Assembly (NCBI GenBank): GCA_035263845.1
Contig: DATFQY010000222.1
Location: 47,346-111,345, forward strand
DNA: 64,000 nucleotides
Source: JAWOLE01 sp035263845
GTDB lineage: Bacteria > Acidobacteriota > Thermoanaerobaculia > UBA5066 > Gp7-AA6
Direction: 5' to 3'
The position numbers were made by a program, and so were the translations under genes. Below, piece by piece: positions 46,384 to 54,186 of this stretch (positions are counted from its first letter, which is position 1; every line of letters begins with the position of its first letter). The notes under the pieces are model-generated. The model did no database searches. It saw only the letters and a program-made list of their open reading frames with translations, and had not been told where the DNA came from.

Positions 46384-47501
46384 TGCGCATCGCGGTCGCC
46401 ATGTCGGGCGGGGTCGATTCCTCCGTCGCCGCCCTTCTCCTGAAGGAGGAAGGGTACGAGGTCGTCGGCCTCTCCATGCAGCTCTGGGACCACTCCGGCG
46501 ATCCCGGGCGGACCGGGCGCTGCTGCACGCTCGACGACATCGCCGACGCGCGGCGCGCCGCGTGGAAGCTCGACATCCCCCACTACGTCGTCAACCTCGA
46601 GGAAGAGTTCCGACGCGAGGTCGTGTCCCCGTTCGTGGGCTCGTACCTGGCCGGCGAGACGCCGATTCCCTGCTCCTCCTGCAACACGAAGGTCAAGTTC
46701 GCGGCGCTCCGGGACCGGGCGTGCGTCATCGGGTGCGACGCCGTCGCGACCGGCCACTACGCGCGGCGCGGCGCGGATCCCGTCTCCGGACGCCCCGCGA
46801 TCCGAAAGGGGAGGGACGCGGCCAAGGACCAGTCGTACTTTCTTTACGACCTGACCTGCGAGCAGATCGAGAACGCCCGGTTCCCGGTCGGCGAGCTGAC
46901 AAAGGGCGAGGTCCGCGCGCTCGCGCGCCGGGCCGGGCTGCCCAATGCCGGGAAGGAAGAGAGCCAGGAGATCTGCTTCGTGCCGCCCGGCTCGCGCGCC
47001 GGGGACTTCGTGGCAGAACAGGCGGAGGGGATGGGAATGACGCTGCCGGTCCTTCCGGGGGCAATCGAGGACTCGACCGGGAGAGAGCTCGGCCCCCACG
47101 GCGGCCACTTCCGGTTCACCGTCGGGCAGCGCCGCGGCCTTGGCGTCGCCGCGCCGGAGAGGCTCTACGTCCTCTCGATCGATCCGCAGGCCAACCGGGT
47201 GGTGGTCGGAACGGCCGGTGACCTGGAGGTTTCCGAAACCGACCTCGCCGGGCTTCGCCTTTCGCCGGGTCGCGGGGAGGCGCCGTTTCGCGTGCGGGCC
47301 AGGGTGCGCCACCGGACGCCGGAGGTTTCCGCGACGGTCCATCCGCGAGGCGACGGGTCCGCCCGCGTCGTGTTCGACGAGCCGGTGCGCGCGGTGGCTC
47401 CCGGGCAGTCGTGCGTCTTCTACGACGGCGACGTCGTCGTGGGCGGCGGGGTGATCAAGCGGAAGGCGGCGGTGGAAGAGCCGGTCGCGGTGTCGCGATG
47501 A
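46383..47501 (+). CDS. mnmA: tRNA-specific 2-thiouridylase
   Basis: 372 residues. The PP-loop is VAMSGGVDSSVAALLLKEEGYEVVG at the N-terminus; FTVGQRRGLGV marks the central domain. Catalytic cysteines lie in PCSSCNTKVKF (about 97-100) and EESQEICFVPPG (about 198). It adds sulfur to U34 of Lys, Glu and Gln tRNAs using ATP. The final domain (VRARVRHRTPEVSATVHP, FDEPVRAVAPGQSCVFYDGDVVVGGG) is typical. The ATG of the next gene overlaps its stop (ATGA). Confidence 0.95.
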   Translation: MRIAVAMSGGVDSSVAALLLKEEGYEVVGLSMQLWDHSGDPGRTGRCCTLDDIADARRAAWKLDIPHYVVNLEEEFRREVVSPFVGSYLAGETPIPCSSCNTKVKFAALRDRACVIGCDAVATGHYARRGADPVSGRPAIRKGRDAAKDQSYFLYDLTCEQIENARFPVGELTKGEVRALARRAGLPNAGKEESQEICFVPPGSRAGDFVAEQAEGMGMTLPVLPGAIEDSTGRELGPHGGHFRFTVGQRRGLGVAAPERLYVLSIDPQANRVVVGTAGDLEVSETDLAGLRLSPGRGEAPFRVRARVRHRTPEVSATVHPRGDGSARVVFDEPVRAVAPGQSCVFYDGDVVVGGGVIKRKAAVEEPVAVSR

Positions 47502-48391
47502 TCGCGCTCGTCTTCCTCTCGGCCGCGCTCGCGGCGACCGCTTCGGACACGCAGGAGGCCCGCACCATCGACGTCCCGTCCGTCAACCCGCTGATCGCGG
47601 AAGGCGACGAGCACTATCGAAAGCGCCAGGAGGGGCGGGCGGCGGCGGTCGCGAATCCCCGAGAGATCCTGCTGGCGATCGCGGCGTACGACAAGGCGTC
47701 GGCGGCGCCGGACAGCGCGGAGGCCCGCTGGAAGCTCGCCCGAGCTCTCTACTTCCAGGGCGCCTACACCGGGCTTTCCGAGGACGCCCAGAAGGCGGTC
47801 TACGAGAAGCAGCGCCGCGCCGGCGACGACGCCATCCGGATGGTCGAGGGCCGCGTCAAGCGCCGCGGAGGCTCTCCCTTCGAAGGGCGGTCGGCCGCGG
47901 ACATCGCGACCGACGTGCGCAACGACCAGGACGCGGCCCCCGCCTTCTACTGGGCGGCGGTCGGATGGGGGCAGTGGTCGCTCGTCTCCGGGAAGCTCCA
48001 GGCCGCCAAGACCGGCGCAGCCGAGAAGATCCGCGACGACGCCGAGATCGTGATCGCCATCGACCCGGAGTTCGAGGAGGGGGGCGGCTACCGGGTCCTC
48101 GGTCGCCTGCACGACCAGGCGCCGTCCATCCCGTTCCTGACCGGGTGGGTCTCGCGCGAGAAGGCGTTGGAGAACCTGCGAAAGGCCGCCGCCGTCGGGG
48201 GCCGCGGCTTCATCAACCGCCACTTCCTCGCCGAAGCTCTGGCGTCGGGAACGGCCGCCGAGAAAGCGGAGGCGATCAAGCTCGAGGAGGACCTCGTCGC
48301 CGACGCCCCGTCGCCGGGCCGCTTGATCGAGGACCTGACGACGCAGATCGCCGCCGCGAAGAACCTCGCCCGCTGGAAGAAAGCTTCCTAG
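47498..48391 (+). CDS. Secreted TPR-like protein, TatT-like
   Basis: 297 residues, start ATG overlapping the mnmA stop. A short signal-like N-terminus (IALVFLSAALAATAS) is followed by helical repeats, AAYDKASAAPDSAEARWKLARALYFQ, and the segment DAAPAFYWAAVGWGQWSLVSG, which resembles TRAP-transporter T-component (TatT) proteins. No TRAP permease genes are nearby, so the transport link is unsupported here. The 3' end overlaps the convergent folK frame by about 116 bp. Confidence 0.65.
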   Translation: MIALVFLSAALAATASDTQEARTIDVPSVNPLIAEGDEHYRKRQEGRAAAVANPREILLAIAAYDKASAAPDSAEARWKLARALYFQGAYTGLSEDAQKAVYEKQRRAGDDAIRMVEGRVKRRGGSPFEGRSAADIATDVRNDQDAAPAFYWAAVGWGQWSLVSGKLQAAKTGAAEKIRDDAEIVIAIDPEFEEGGGYRVLGRLHDQAPSIPFLTGWVSREKALENLRKAAAVGGRGFINRHFLAEALASGTAAEKAEAIKLEEDLVADAPSPGRLIEDLTTQIAAAKNLARWKKAS

Positions 48392-48866
48392 CTCCCGGCC
48401 TCTTCGGTAACGCCGCCAGCAACTCCGCCGCCGTCTTTCCGAGGACCGGGTGGCGCCACTTCGGCGCGATCTCCGCCAGAGGTTCCAGGACGAACCGGCG
48501 CGCAGCCATCCTAAGATGCGGAAGGACCGGCGGCCGCCCGCGGCGGATGATTCCTCCCAGGTCCAGGATGTCCACGTCGATTTCCCGCGGGCCCCCTTCG
48601 AAGGTGGGCGTCCTCCCGCCGCGCCGCTCGACCTCCTTGGCGGCGTCGAGCAGCTCCTCCGCCGAGCCGTCCCAGAGGATCTGCACCACGGCGTTCCAGA
48701 ACCGCCGCTGATCGCGGAACCCGACCGGCTCGGTGCTGTAGAGCGAAGAGACGCGCCGCAGGCGTCCCAAGCGGGCGATCTCCGCGATCGCATCTTCGAG
48801 GTGTCGCCGGCGGTCGCCGACGTTGGAGCCGAGCCCGAGGTACGCGACCCTCGGGGAGGAATCAAT
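48276..48866 (-). CDS. folK: HPPK (folK), apparent ATT start
   Basis: 2-amino-4-hydroxy-6-hydroxymethyldihydropteridine pyrophosphokinase of folate synthesis. Conserved motifs run well upstream of the first TTG (48770): VAYLGLGSNVGDRRRHLEDA, then SSLYSTEPVGFRDQ and GGPREIDVDILDLGG. No ATG, GTG or TTG lies in frame ahead of the first motif. The best candidate is ATT at 48864-48866, overlapping the stop of the FYDLN gene, with AGGAAGAGGAG just before it. A one-base assembly error near the CCCC run at 48850-48853 would instead restore the coupled TTG. The C-terminal ~40 residues (Arg/Ser-rich) overlap the convergent gene and look unlike HPPK. Confidence 0.85.
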   Translation of the reverse strand: MDSSPRVAYLGLGSNVGDRRRHLEDAIAEIARLGRLRRVSSLYSTEPVGFRDQRRFWNAVVQILWDGSAEELLDAAKEVERRGGRTPTFEGGPREIDVDILDLGGIIRRGRPPVLPHLRMAARRFVLEPLAEIAPKWRHPVLGKTAAELLAALPKRPGARKLSSSGRGSSRRRSASSGPRSSGPATGRRRRGPPRA

Positions 48867-49179
48867 ACTCCTCTTCCTCGTGCCCGCCGCCCGGCCGCTC
48901 CGGCTCGGCTTCCTCGTCTTCGTCGAACTCGTCTTCGTCCCCGTCCTCGTCTTCTTCCGCGGCGGGCACCTCTTCCCCGAACTCGTTGCTGTTCTCCTCG
49001 GGAATCGGCTCCATGATCACGGACCGGCGCGGCGGACGCGGCGGGGGAGGCGGAGACTCATCGGCACGGGCGTCTTTCTGGTTGGCCCCGCACTTGGGGC
49101 AGATCGCCTCCGGCTTGCCGAGGTTGTAGAACTTCGTGCCGCAGTTGAAGCACTCGTATTTCTTTCCGAGATCCGGCAT
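48862..49179 (-). CDS. FYDLN-acid domain (TIGR02300-type) zinc-ribbon protein
   Basis: 105 residues. The N-terminus KYECFNCGTKFYNLGKPEAICPKCG contains two CxxC pairs (about residues 10/13 and 27/30) and resembles the FYDLN acid protein family. The remainder is proline-rich, then a long acidic tail (EEDEDGDEDEFDEDEE). Family function unknown; possibly RNA- or protein-binding. A good promoter lies upstream on the minus strand and GAGGGGGC is its ribosome site. folK is coupled to it. Confidence 0.85.
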   Translation of the reverse strand: MPDLGKKYECFNCGTKFYNLGKPEAICPKCGANQKDARADESPPPPPRPPRRSVIMEPIPEENSNEFGEEVPAAEEDEDGDEDEFDEDEEAEPERPGGGHEEEEY

Positions 49180-49197
49180 CTGCCCCCTCGGAGGCGG

Positions 49198-49226
49198 AAC
49201 CTAGCATGCGGGTTTTCAACGGTCAA
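49198..49226 (-). promoter_or_regulatory. Sigma-70-type promoter for the FYDLN-folK unit
   Basis: On the minus strand TTGACC (49221-49226) and TAGGTT (49198-49203) are separated by exactly 17 bp, about 20 bp upstream of the ATG at 49179. Confidence 0.55.
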
Positions 49227-49238
49227 TGAGTGAAAACC
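49211..49238. promoter_or_regulatory. Inverted repeat GGTTTTCA-N12-TGAAAACC, operator candidate
   Basis: Perfect 8-bp arms at 49211-49218 and 49231-49238 in the only gap between the divergent FYDLN/folK and kdoO genes. It encloses the -35 of the minus-strand promoter and covers the -35 area of the plus-strand gene, whose -10-like TAGACT is at 49256-49261. One dimeric regulator could control both directions. Confidence 0.5.
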
Positions 49239-49255
49239 ACGCGAAAAAACGGGGC

Positions 49256-49261
49256 TAGACT
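49256..49261 (+). promoter_or_regulatory. -10-like TAGACT before the Kdo hydroxylase gene
   Basis: TAGACT ends 6 nt before ATG 49268 with no Shine-Dalgarno, as in the other leaderless-type starts here. Confidence 0.4.
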
Positions 49262-49267
49262 CACGGA

Positions 49268-50149
49268 ATGCCGGTCGTGGACGCGGAGACTCTCCCGAAA
49301 GACGAGCGGGAGAGGTCGCTCGCCGCCTGCCGGGTCCTGGAAGAGGGAAAGATCCTGATGTTCCGGGAGACTCCGCTGGAAATCCCGACCGCGGACCGGG
49401 AGTTCCTGCTTCGCCAGCGGCAGACGGAAGCCGGCTACCACAAGAACATCGCGTACCGTCCGGGCTCGGACCGGGTCACGGGCGTGGCGCGGCAGCAGGA
49501 GCTGGACGCGCGGGAGTTGAAGCGCGTCCTGCGGGATTACTCCCGCGCCGCGGCCGCCTTCGCCTCGACGCTGCTGGCGCCTTACGCCGCGAAGTGGCGG
49601 CTGGACTACGCGAGCTTCCGGCCGCAGGAAGAGGCGGGCCGCAAGCTCTCGCGCCACGCCCGCAACGACCTGCTCCACGTGGACTCCTTCCCGACGAGAC
49701 CGACGAAGGGCGACCGGATCTTCCGCTTCTTCACCAACGTCAATCCCGCGACGCCGAGAGTCTGGAAGACCGGAGAAACCTTTCCGGAGCTCGCGGAGCG
49801 CTTCGCGGTCTCCTCCGGGCTTCTCGGAAAGGTCTCGCGAACGGGGCCGTTTCCGGTCGTGACGAAGCTGCTTCGCCACTCGCGCCCTCCGTACGACGAG
49901 TTCATGCACCGCTTCCACAACTTCCTCAAGGACAACCTGGCGTACCAGGACAATGCGCGCTCCGAGACGGTCTCGTTTCCTCCCTTCGCGACGTGGATGG
50001 TCTTCACCGACATGGTCACGCACGCCGTGCTGTCCGGCCAGTACGCCCTCGAGCAGACGTTCCTCATCGCGCGGGACTCGCTCGTGACGCCCGAGAAAGC
50101 CCCCGTGGCGGTCCTCGAACGCCTCGCGGGCAAGGAGCTGACGAGCTAG
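49268..50149 (+). CDS. kdoO: Kdo hydroxylase (KdoO-like) Fe(II)/2-oxoglutarate dioxygenase
   Basis: 293 residues. The signature is NDLLHVDSFPTRPTKGDRIF followed by FFTNVNPATPRVW, with the HxD metal motif at about 137-139; the second histidine is probably in KLLRHSRPPYDEFMHRFHNF (about 205-222). KdoO enzymes hydroxylate C3 of Kdo in lipopolysaccharide, producing Ko and increasing resistance to acid or cationic peptides. The protein is cytosolic-facing, without signal peptide or membrane span. It shares an operator-like region with the divergent FYDLN-folK unit. The stop is followed at once by heptad tract B. Confidence 0.78.
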   Translation: MPVVDAETLPKDERERSLAACRVLEEGKILMFRETPLEIPTADREFLLRQRQTEAGYHKNIAYRPGSDRVTGVARQQELDARELKRVLRDYSRAAAAFASTLLAPYAAKWRLDYASFRPQEEAGRKLSRHARNDLLHVDSFPTRPTKGDRIFRFFTNVNPATPRVWKTGETFPELAERFAVSSGLLGKVSRTGPFPVVTKLLRHSRPPYDEFMHRFHNFLKDNLAYQDNARSETVSFPPFATWMVFTDMVTHAVLSGQYALEQTFLIARDSLVTPEKAPVAVLERLAGKELTS

Positions 50150-50157
50150 GAGGGATT

Positions 50158-50240
50158 GGTGATCGGTGGTCGGTGACTTGTGATTTGGACGGAAGAGCCC
50201 TTTCTGCCCTGATCACAAAAATACAAATCACAATCACAAA
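50158..50240. repeat. Heptad repeat tract B (GGTGATC words, inverted arms)
   Basis: Left arm: four consecutive 7-bp words from 50158 (GGTGATC, GGTGGTC, GGTGACT, TGTGATT). Right arm from about 50211: complementary ATCAC words at 50212, 50227 and 50233. Arms share an exact 10-bp inverted match, TTGTGATTTG (50178-50187) and CAAATCACAA (50224-50233). It occupies the gap between kdoO and tgt. Confidence 0.8.
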
Positions 50241-50246
50241 TTCTCC

Positions 50247-51356
50247 ATGTCGCCGTTTCAGATTCTTGCCCGCGACGCATCCTCGGCTGCCAGGCGTGGT
50301 GTTCTATCCACCGCTCATTCCGAGATCGAGACTCCCTGTTTTCTTCCCGTCGGAACGCGGGGAGCGGTCAAGGGAGTGGAGTTCGGGCGGCTGGAGGAGT
50401 GGGACTGCCGGGCGGTCCTGGCCAACACGTATCACCTGATGACCAGGCCCGGGATCGAGACGATCCGCGCCGCCGGCGGGCTTCACGCCTTCATCGGCTG
50501 GCCGCGCGCGATCCTCACGGACTCGGGGGGATTCCAGGTCATGTCGCTCGCCTCCCGCCGGACGCTGACGGACGAAGGGGTCGAGTTCCGCTCGCCCGAG
50601 GACGGCACGGCGCACTTCCTGACGCCCGAGCGGGCGATGGAGCTGCAGGCGGATTTCGGTGTGGACATCGCGATGGTTCTCGACGTTTGCCCTCCGTTCC
50701 CCGCGGATCGGAGTGAAGTCGAGCGGGCTTGCCGGCTCTCGCAGAGCTGGGCGCTGCGCTCCCGCCGCGCTTACCGCGGCCCGGGCCTTCTGTTCGGAAT
50801 TCTCCAGGGCGGGACGCACGAGGACCTGCGCCGGAACGCGGCCGCGCCGCTCCTCGAGCTGGACCTGCCGGGCTACGCGATCGGCGGGGTCGCCGTTGGA
50901 GAATCGAAGGAGGCGATCCGCTCGATCACGGAGCTGTCGGCCGCCCTTCTCCCGGCCGAAAAGCCGCGGTACCTGATGGGCGTGGGCACCCCGGCGGACC
51001 TCCTTGCGGCGGTCCGCGCTGGCTCCGATCTCTTCGACTGCGTCCTGCCGACGCGAAACGGGCGGATGGGCCACGTCTACACCCGCCGGGGCGAGGTCAC
51101 GATCAAGCACGAGCGCTTCAAGGAGGACCTCTCGCCGCTCGATCCGGAGTGCGGCTGCCCCGTCTGCCGCAGGCACAGCCGCGCGTATCTTCGAAATCTC
51201 TTCGTGCTGAAGGATTTTTCCGCGCCGATGCTCCTCTCGATCCACAACGTCTTCTTCTACCTGGACTGGATGAAGACGATCCGGGAGGCGATCGCGGCGG
51301 GCACCCTCGGCGCGCTGAATTCTCCGCCCGAGCGGAAGATTCCCGAGCCGTCATGA
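50247..51356 (+). CDS. tgt: tRNA-guanine transglycosylase
   Basis: 369 residues. It exchanges G34 of Asp, Asn, His and Tyr tRNAs for the queuosine precursor preQ1. Motifs: ILTDSGGFQVMSLA (catalytic Asp region), FGVDIAMVLDVCPPFP, LFGILQGGTHEDLR, YAIGGVAVGE, FDCVLPTRNGRMGHVYT (nucleophile Asp), and zinc site CGCPVCRRHSRAYLRNLF with a later His. Full length. The ATG lies directly after heptad tract B with no obvious ribosome site. No queC-F genes are in the window. Confidence 0.95.
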   Translation: MSPFQILARDASSAARRGVLSTAHSEIETPCFLPVGTRGAVKGVEFGRLEEWDCRAVLANTYHLMTRPGIETIRAAGGLHAFIGWPRAILTDSGGFQVMSLASRRTLTDEGVEFRSPEDGTAHFLTPERAMELQADFGVDIAMVLDVCPPFPADRSEVERACRLSQSWALRSRRAYRGPGLLFGILQGGTHEDLRRNAAAPLLELDLPGYAIGGVAVGESKEAIRSITELSAALLPAEKPRYLMGVGTPADLLAAVRAGSDLFDCVLPTRNGRMGHVYTRRGEVTIKHERFKEDLSPLDPECGCPVCRRHSRAYLRNLFVLKDFSAPMLLSIHNVFFYLDWMKTIREAIAAGTLGALNSPPERKIPEPS

Positions 51357-51388
51357 CGATCACGATGCGACCACCGAAAGGAGGAGCC

Positions 51389-52552
51389 ATGAGAAGCCGA
51401 TTCGCCGTCCTCGCCCCGTTTGTCGCCGCCGCTGTCTTCCTCGGCGCCGCGGTCGAGCTGCTCGGGGTCTGCGGGCCGTTCACCGACGTCGCGGCCGACG
51501 TCTTCTGCCCGCTCGTTCTCGAGATCTTCTACATGGGGATCACCACCGGCACGACGGCGACGACCTACGACCCCAACGGAAACACTTCGCGGCTTCAGAT
51601 GGCGACGTTCCTCTCCCGGACGGTGGACTCGGTGCTCAAACGAGGGAGCCGGCGGGCGGCGCTCAACCAGAACTGGACGAAACGCGTCGCGTCATCCGTC
51701 GGGATCACGAACGTACCGGGCTTCGGCTCCCTGCCCGAGAGCGACGGCCAGGACATCTGGGCGCCGAGCTACGTCAACGGGACGGTCGCCCGCGTCCGCG
51801 CGAGCGACGGGAGGCTGCTCGAGACGTGGGACGGGGCGGACAATGCCCAGGATGTCCTTCTCGGGGTTGCCGGATCGGTCTACGTGTCCGGCCAGGGCTT
51901 GACGCCCAACCTGTACCGAATCAACCCCACCCAGGCTGCCGGAGCCGTCACCACGGTCGCCACGAACCTCCTGGGCGTGCCGAGGGATCTCGCGTTCGAC
52001 GGCACGCACATCTGGGTCGCGTGCAGCGGAAGTCCCGCTTCGCCCGGGGTCGCGATCGTCGATCCCGGGACATCCGCTCCTCTGACCGTGACCACGGTCA
52101 CCACGGGCTTCGGAGCGTTGTGGGGAATTCTCTTCGACGGGACCAACATCTGGGTGGTGGACACCGGGGCCGGCGCGCTCCGGAAGCTCGACTCGGCTGG
52201 GGCGATCCTCCAGACAGTGACGCTCGGAGGAAATCTGCAGCTGCCGGCCTTCGACGGGACAAACATCTGGGTGCCGGACATCATGAACTCGACGGTCTCC
52301 GTCGTGAGGGCGTCGTCGGGTGTGATCCTCCAGACGCTGACCGGCAACGGCTTGTCGTCCCCTCACAGCGTCGCCTTCGACGGTCAGCGCATCCTCGTGA
52401 CCGACCTCGGCAACTCCTCGGCCTCGCTCTGGAAGGCGGCGGACCTGACGTCGCTCGGCTCCGCCGCGCTTCCGTCGACTCCGACCGCGGCGTGCAGCGA
52501 CGGGATCGCGTTCTGGATCACGTCGAACTCGAATGTGCTGATGCGTTTCTGA
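51389..52552 (+). CDS. SLH-like domain plus beta-propeller repeat exported protein
   Basis: 387 residues from ATG 51389, chosen for its AAAGGAGGA ribosome site; earlier in-frame ATGs at 51353 and 51365 lack one. The signal segment RSRFAVLAPFVAAAVFLGAAVELLG precedes an SLH-like stretch (about 28-75: FTDVAADVFCPLVLEIFYMG, then TYDPNGNTSRLQMATFLSRTV). The rest is a repeated NHL/YncE-like propeller with recurring FDGTHIWVA, FDGTNIWVV, FDGTNIWVP and FDGQRILVT blades about 40 residues apart. Probably surface- or envelope-attached; ligand unknown. Cysteine pairs may form disulfides. Confidence 0.75.
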   Translation: MRSRFAVLAPFVAAAVFLGAAVELLGVCGPFTDVAADVFCPLVLEIFYMGITTGTTATTYDPNGNTSRLQMATFLSRTVDSVLKRGSRRAALNQNWTKRVASSVGITNVPGFGSLPESDGQDIWAPSYVNGTVARVRASDGRLLETWDGADNAQDVLLGVAGSVYVSGQGLTPNLYRINPTQAAGAVTTVATNLLGVPRDLAFDGTHIWVACSGSPASPGVAIVDPGTSAPLTVTTVTTGFGALWGILFDGTNIWVVDTGAGALRKLDSAGAILQTVTLGGNLQLPAFDGTNIWVPDIMNSTVSVVRASSGVILQTLTGNGLSSPHSVAFDGQRILVTDLGNSSASLWKAADLTSLGSAALPSTPTAACSDGIAFWITSNSNVLMRF

Positions 52553-52584
52553 CCCGCGGCGCGTCTGGTAGCCTCTCGGCGGCG

Positions 52585-53838
52585 ATGAGGAAAGCGGTTT
52601 CGGCTGTCGTTCTCTCCCTCCTCGCGGCCGGCGTCCCCGCGGAGGACGTCAAGGAGCGGGCGGCGCGCCTGATCAAGGGCGCGATCGTCGTGGACACGCA
52701 CGAAGACATGCCCGAGCAGCTCGAGAAGGAGTGGGTGGACATCGGGGTCCGGCAGAGGACCGGGCACCTGGACATCCCGCGATGGAAGGAGGGAGGAGTG
52801 ACCGCGCCCTTCCTCGCCGCCTACGTTTCCTCGCGCTACGTCGCGCCGGGCAAGGCGGCCGGCAAGGCGCTGGAGTCCATCGCGCTCATCCACCGGTTGA
52901 TCGACGAGCACCCCAACGACCTCGTCTTCGCGGGATCGGTCGCCGGGATCCGCGCCGCGAAGAAGGCCGGGAAGATCGCGGTCCTGATCGGGATCGAGGG
53001 CGGCCATGCGATCGAGGACTCGCTCGCGGCCCTCGCCTCCTACCGGCGGCTCGGCGTTCGCTACATGACGCTGACCCACACCAATAGCAACGACTGGGCC
53101 GACTCTTCGGGGTCCTTCTTCACGCTTTCGCCAGACGCGCCGAAGACCGACGTCCATGGCGGGCTGACTCCGTTCGGCCGCGAGGTCGTGCTCGAGATGA
53201 ACCGGCTCGGCATCCTCGTGGACATCTCCCACGTCTCCGACAAGACGCTCGCCGACGCACTGGAGGTCTCGAAGGCCCCGGTCTTCGCCTCGCACTCCTC
53301 CTGCCGCGCCCTCGCCGACATGCCGCGCAACCTGACCGACGACCAGATCCGCGCGATCGCCGCGAAGGGCGGCGTCGTGATGATCAACTTCAGCTCGACG
53401 TTCGTGGACCAGAGGTTCGTGGACGACTTCCAGGCCCTCAAGGCGGCGCTGGCGCCGAAGGCCGCGGAGTTCGCCGAGAAATACAGGGATGACCCCAAGA
53501 AGCGCGAGAGCGAGATCTCGAAGCTGCTGGACGACCAGAAGATTCCGCGAGCGAACTGGACGGCGGTCGTGGACGCGATCGAGCACGTGATGAAGGTGGC
53601 CGGGCCCGGCGCGGTCGGCCTCGGCACGGACTACGACGGCATCGACGATGCGCCGAAGGGCCTGGAGGACGTCTCGAAGCTGCCCATCGTCGTCGAGGAG
53701 CTCCTGCGGCGCGGGCACTCGGACCGGGAAGTCCTCGGCGTCCTCGGGGAAAATTTCCTCGCCTTCTGGGAGCGCGCCGAAGCCGCGCGCAAAACCCTTC
53801 CGCCCCGGACGGGGCCGCCGCCCTTCACCAAGCCGTGA
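52585..53838 (+). CDS. Exported membrane dipeptidase (peptidase M19)
   Basis: 417 residues from ATG 52585, signal peptide RKAVSAVVLSLLAAGVPAE. Renal dipeptidase family: VVDTHEDMPEQL (usual first-metal HxD appears as HED), GGVTAPFLAAYVSSRY, AVLIGIEGGHAIEDSLAALA (bridging Glu), YMTLTHTNSNDWADSS, LVDISHVSDKTL, VFASHSSCRALADMPRN and GLGTDYDGIDDAPKGLED. Zinc-dependent hydrolysis of dipeptides, D-amino-acid containing substrates included. Located 32 bp after the propeller protein. Confidence 0.9.
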   Translation: MRKAVSAVVLSLLAAGVPAEDVKERAARLIKGAIVVDTHEDMPEQLEKEWVDIGVRQRTGHLDIPRWKEGGVTAPFLAAYVSSRYVAPGKAAGKALESIALIHRLIDEHPNDLVFAGSVAGIRAAKKAGKIAVLIGIEGGHAIEDSLAALASYRRLGVRYMTLTHTNSNDWADSSGSFFTLSPDAPKTDVHGGLTPFGREVVLEMNRLGILVDISHVSDKTLADALEVSKAPVFASHSSCRALADMPRNLTDDQIRAIAAKGGVVMINFSSTFVDQRFVDDFQALKAALAPKAAEFAEKYRDDPKKRESEISKLLDDQKIPRANWTAVVDAIEHVMKVAGPGAVGLGTDYDGIDDAPKGLEDVSKLPIVVEELLRRGHSDREVLGVLGENFLAFWERAEAARKTLPPRTGPPPFTKP

Positions 53839-53868
53839 GCGTCACGACTTGGGTATGATCGCCCGGCC

Positions 53869-54186
53869 ATGATTGACCTGCTTCAAACGGCCGCCCCGCA
53901 GGCGCCGAGCGGACTGCTCCAGTTCGCGCCGATGATCTTCATCTTCGTCATCTTCTATTTCCTGTTGATCGCCCCGATGCGCAAGAAGCAGAAGAAGACG
54001 CAGGAGATGCTGGCGAAGCTGAAAAAGGGGGACGAGGTCGTCACGACCGGCGGAATCTACGGGACGGTCGATGCCTTGAATGAGGAGCGCAACTTCGTGA
54101 TCCTGCGGGTCTCGGACAACACCAAGATCAAGATCCAGCGGGCCGCCATCGCGGGCCTGGTCGGGGAGCCCCCGGCCAGTCCTTAG
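53869..54186 (+). CDS. yajC: Preprotein translocase accessory subunit YajC
   Basis: 105 residues. One membrane helix (LQFAPMIFIFVIFYFLLIAPM) followed by RKKQKKTQEMLAKLKKGDEVVTTGGIYGTV, the classic YajC sequence. It forms a subcomplex with SecD and SecF that helps protein translocation. TATGAT lies 9 nt before the ATG. The TAG stop is part of the first unit of heptad tract C. Confidence 0.95.
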   Translation: MIDLLQTAAPQAPSGLLQFAPMIFIFVIFYFLLIAPMRKKQKKTQEMLAKLKKGDEVVTTGGIYGTVDALNEERNFVILRVSDNTKIKIQRAAIAGLVGEPPASP

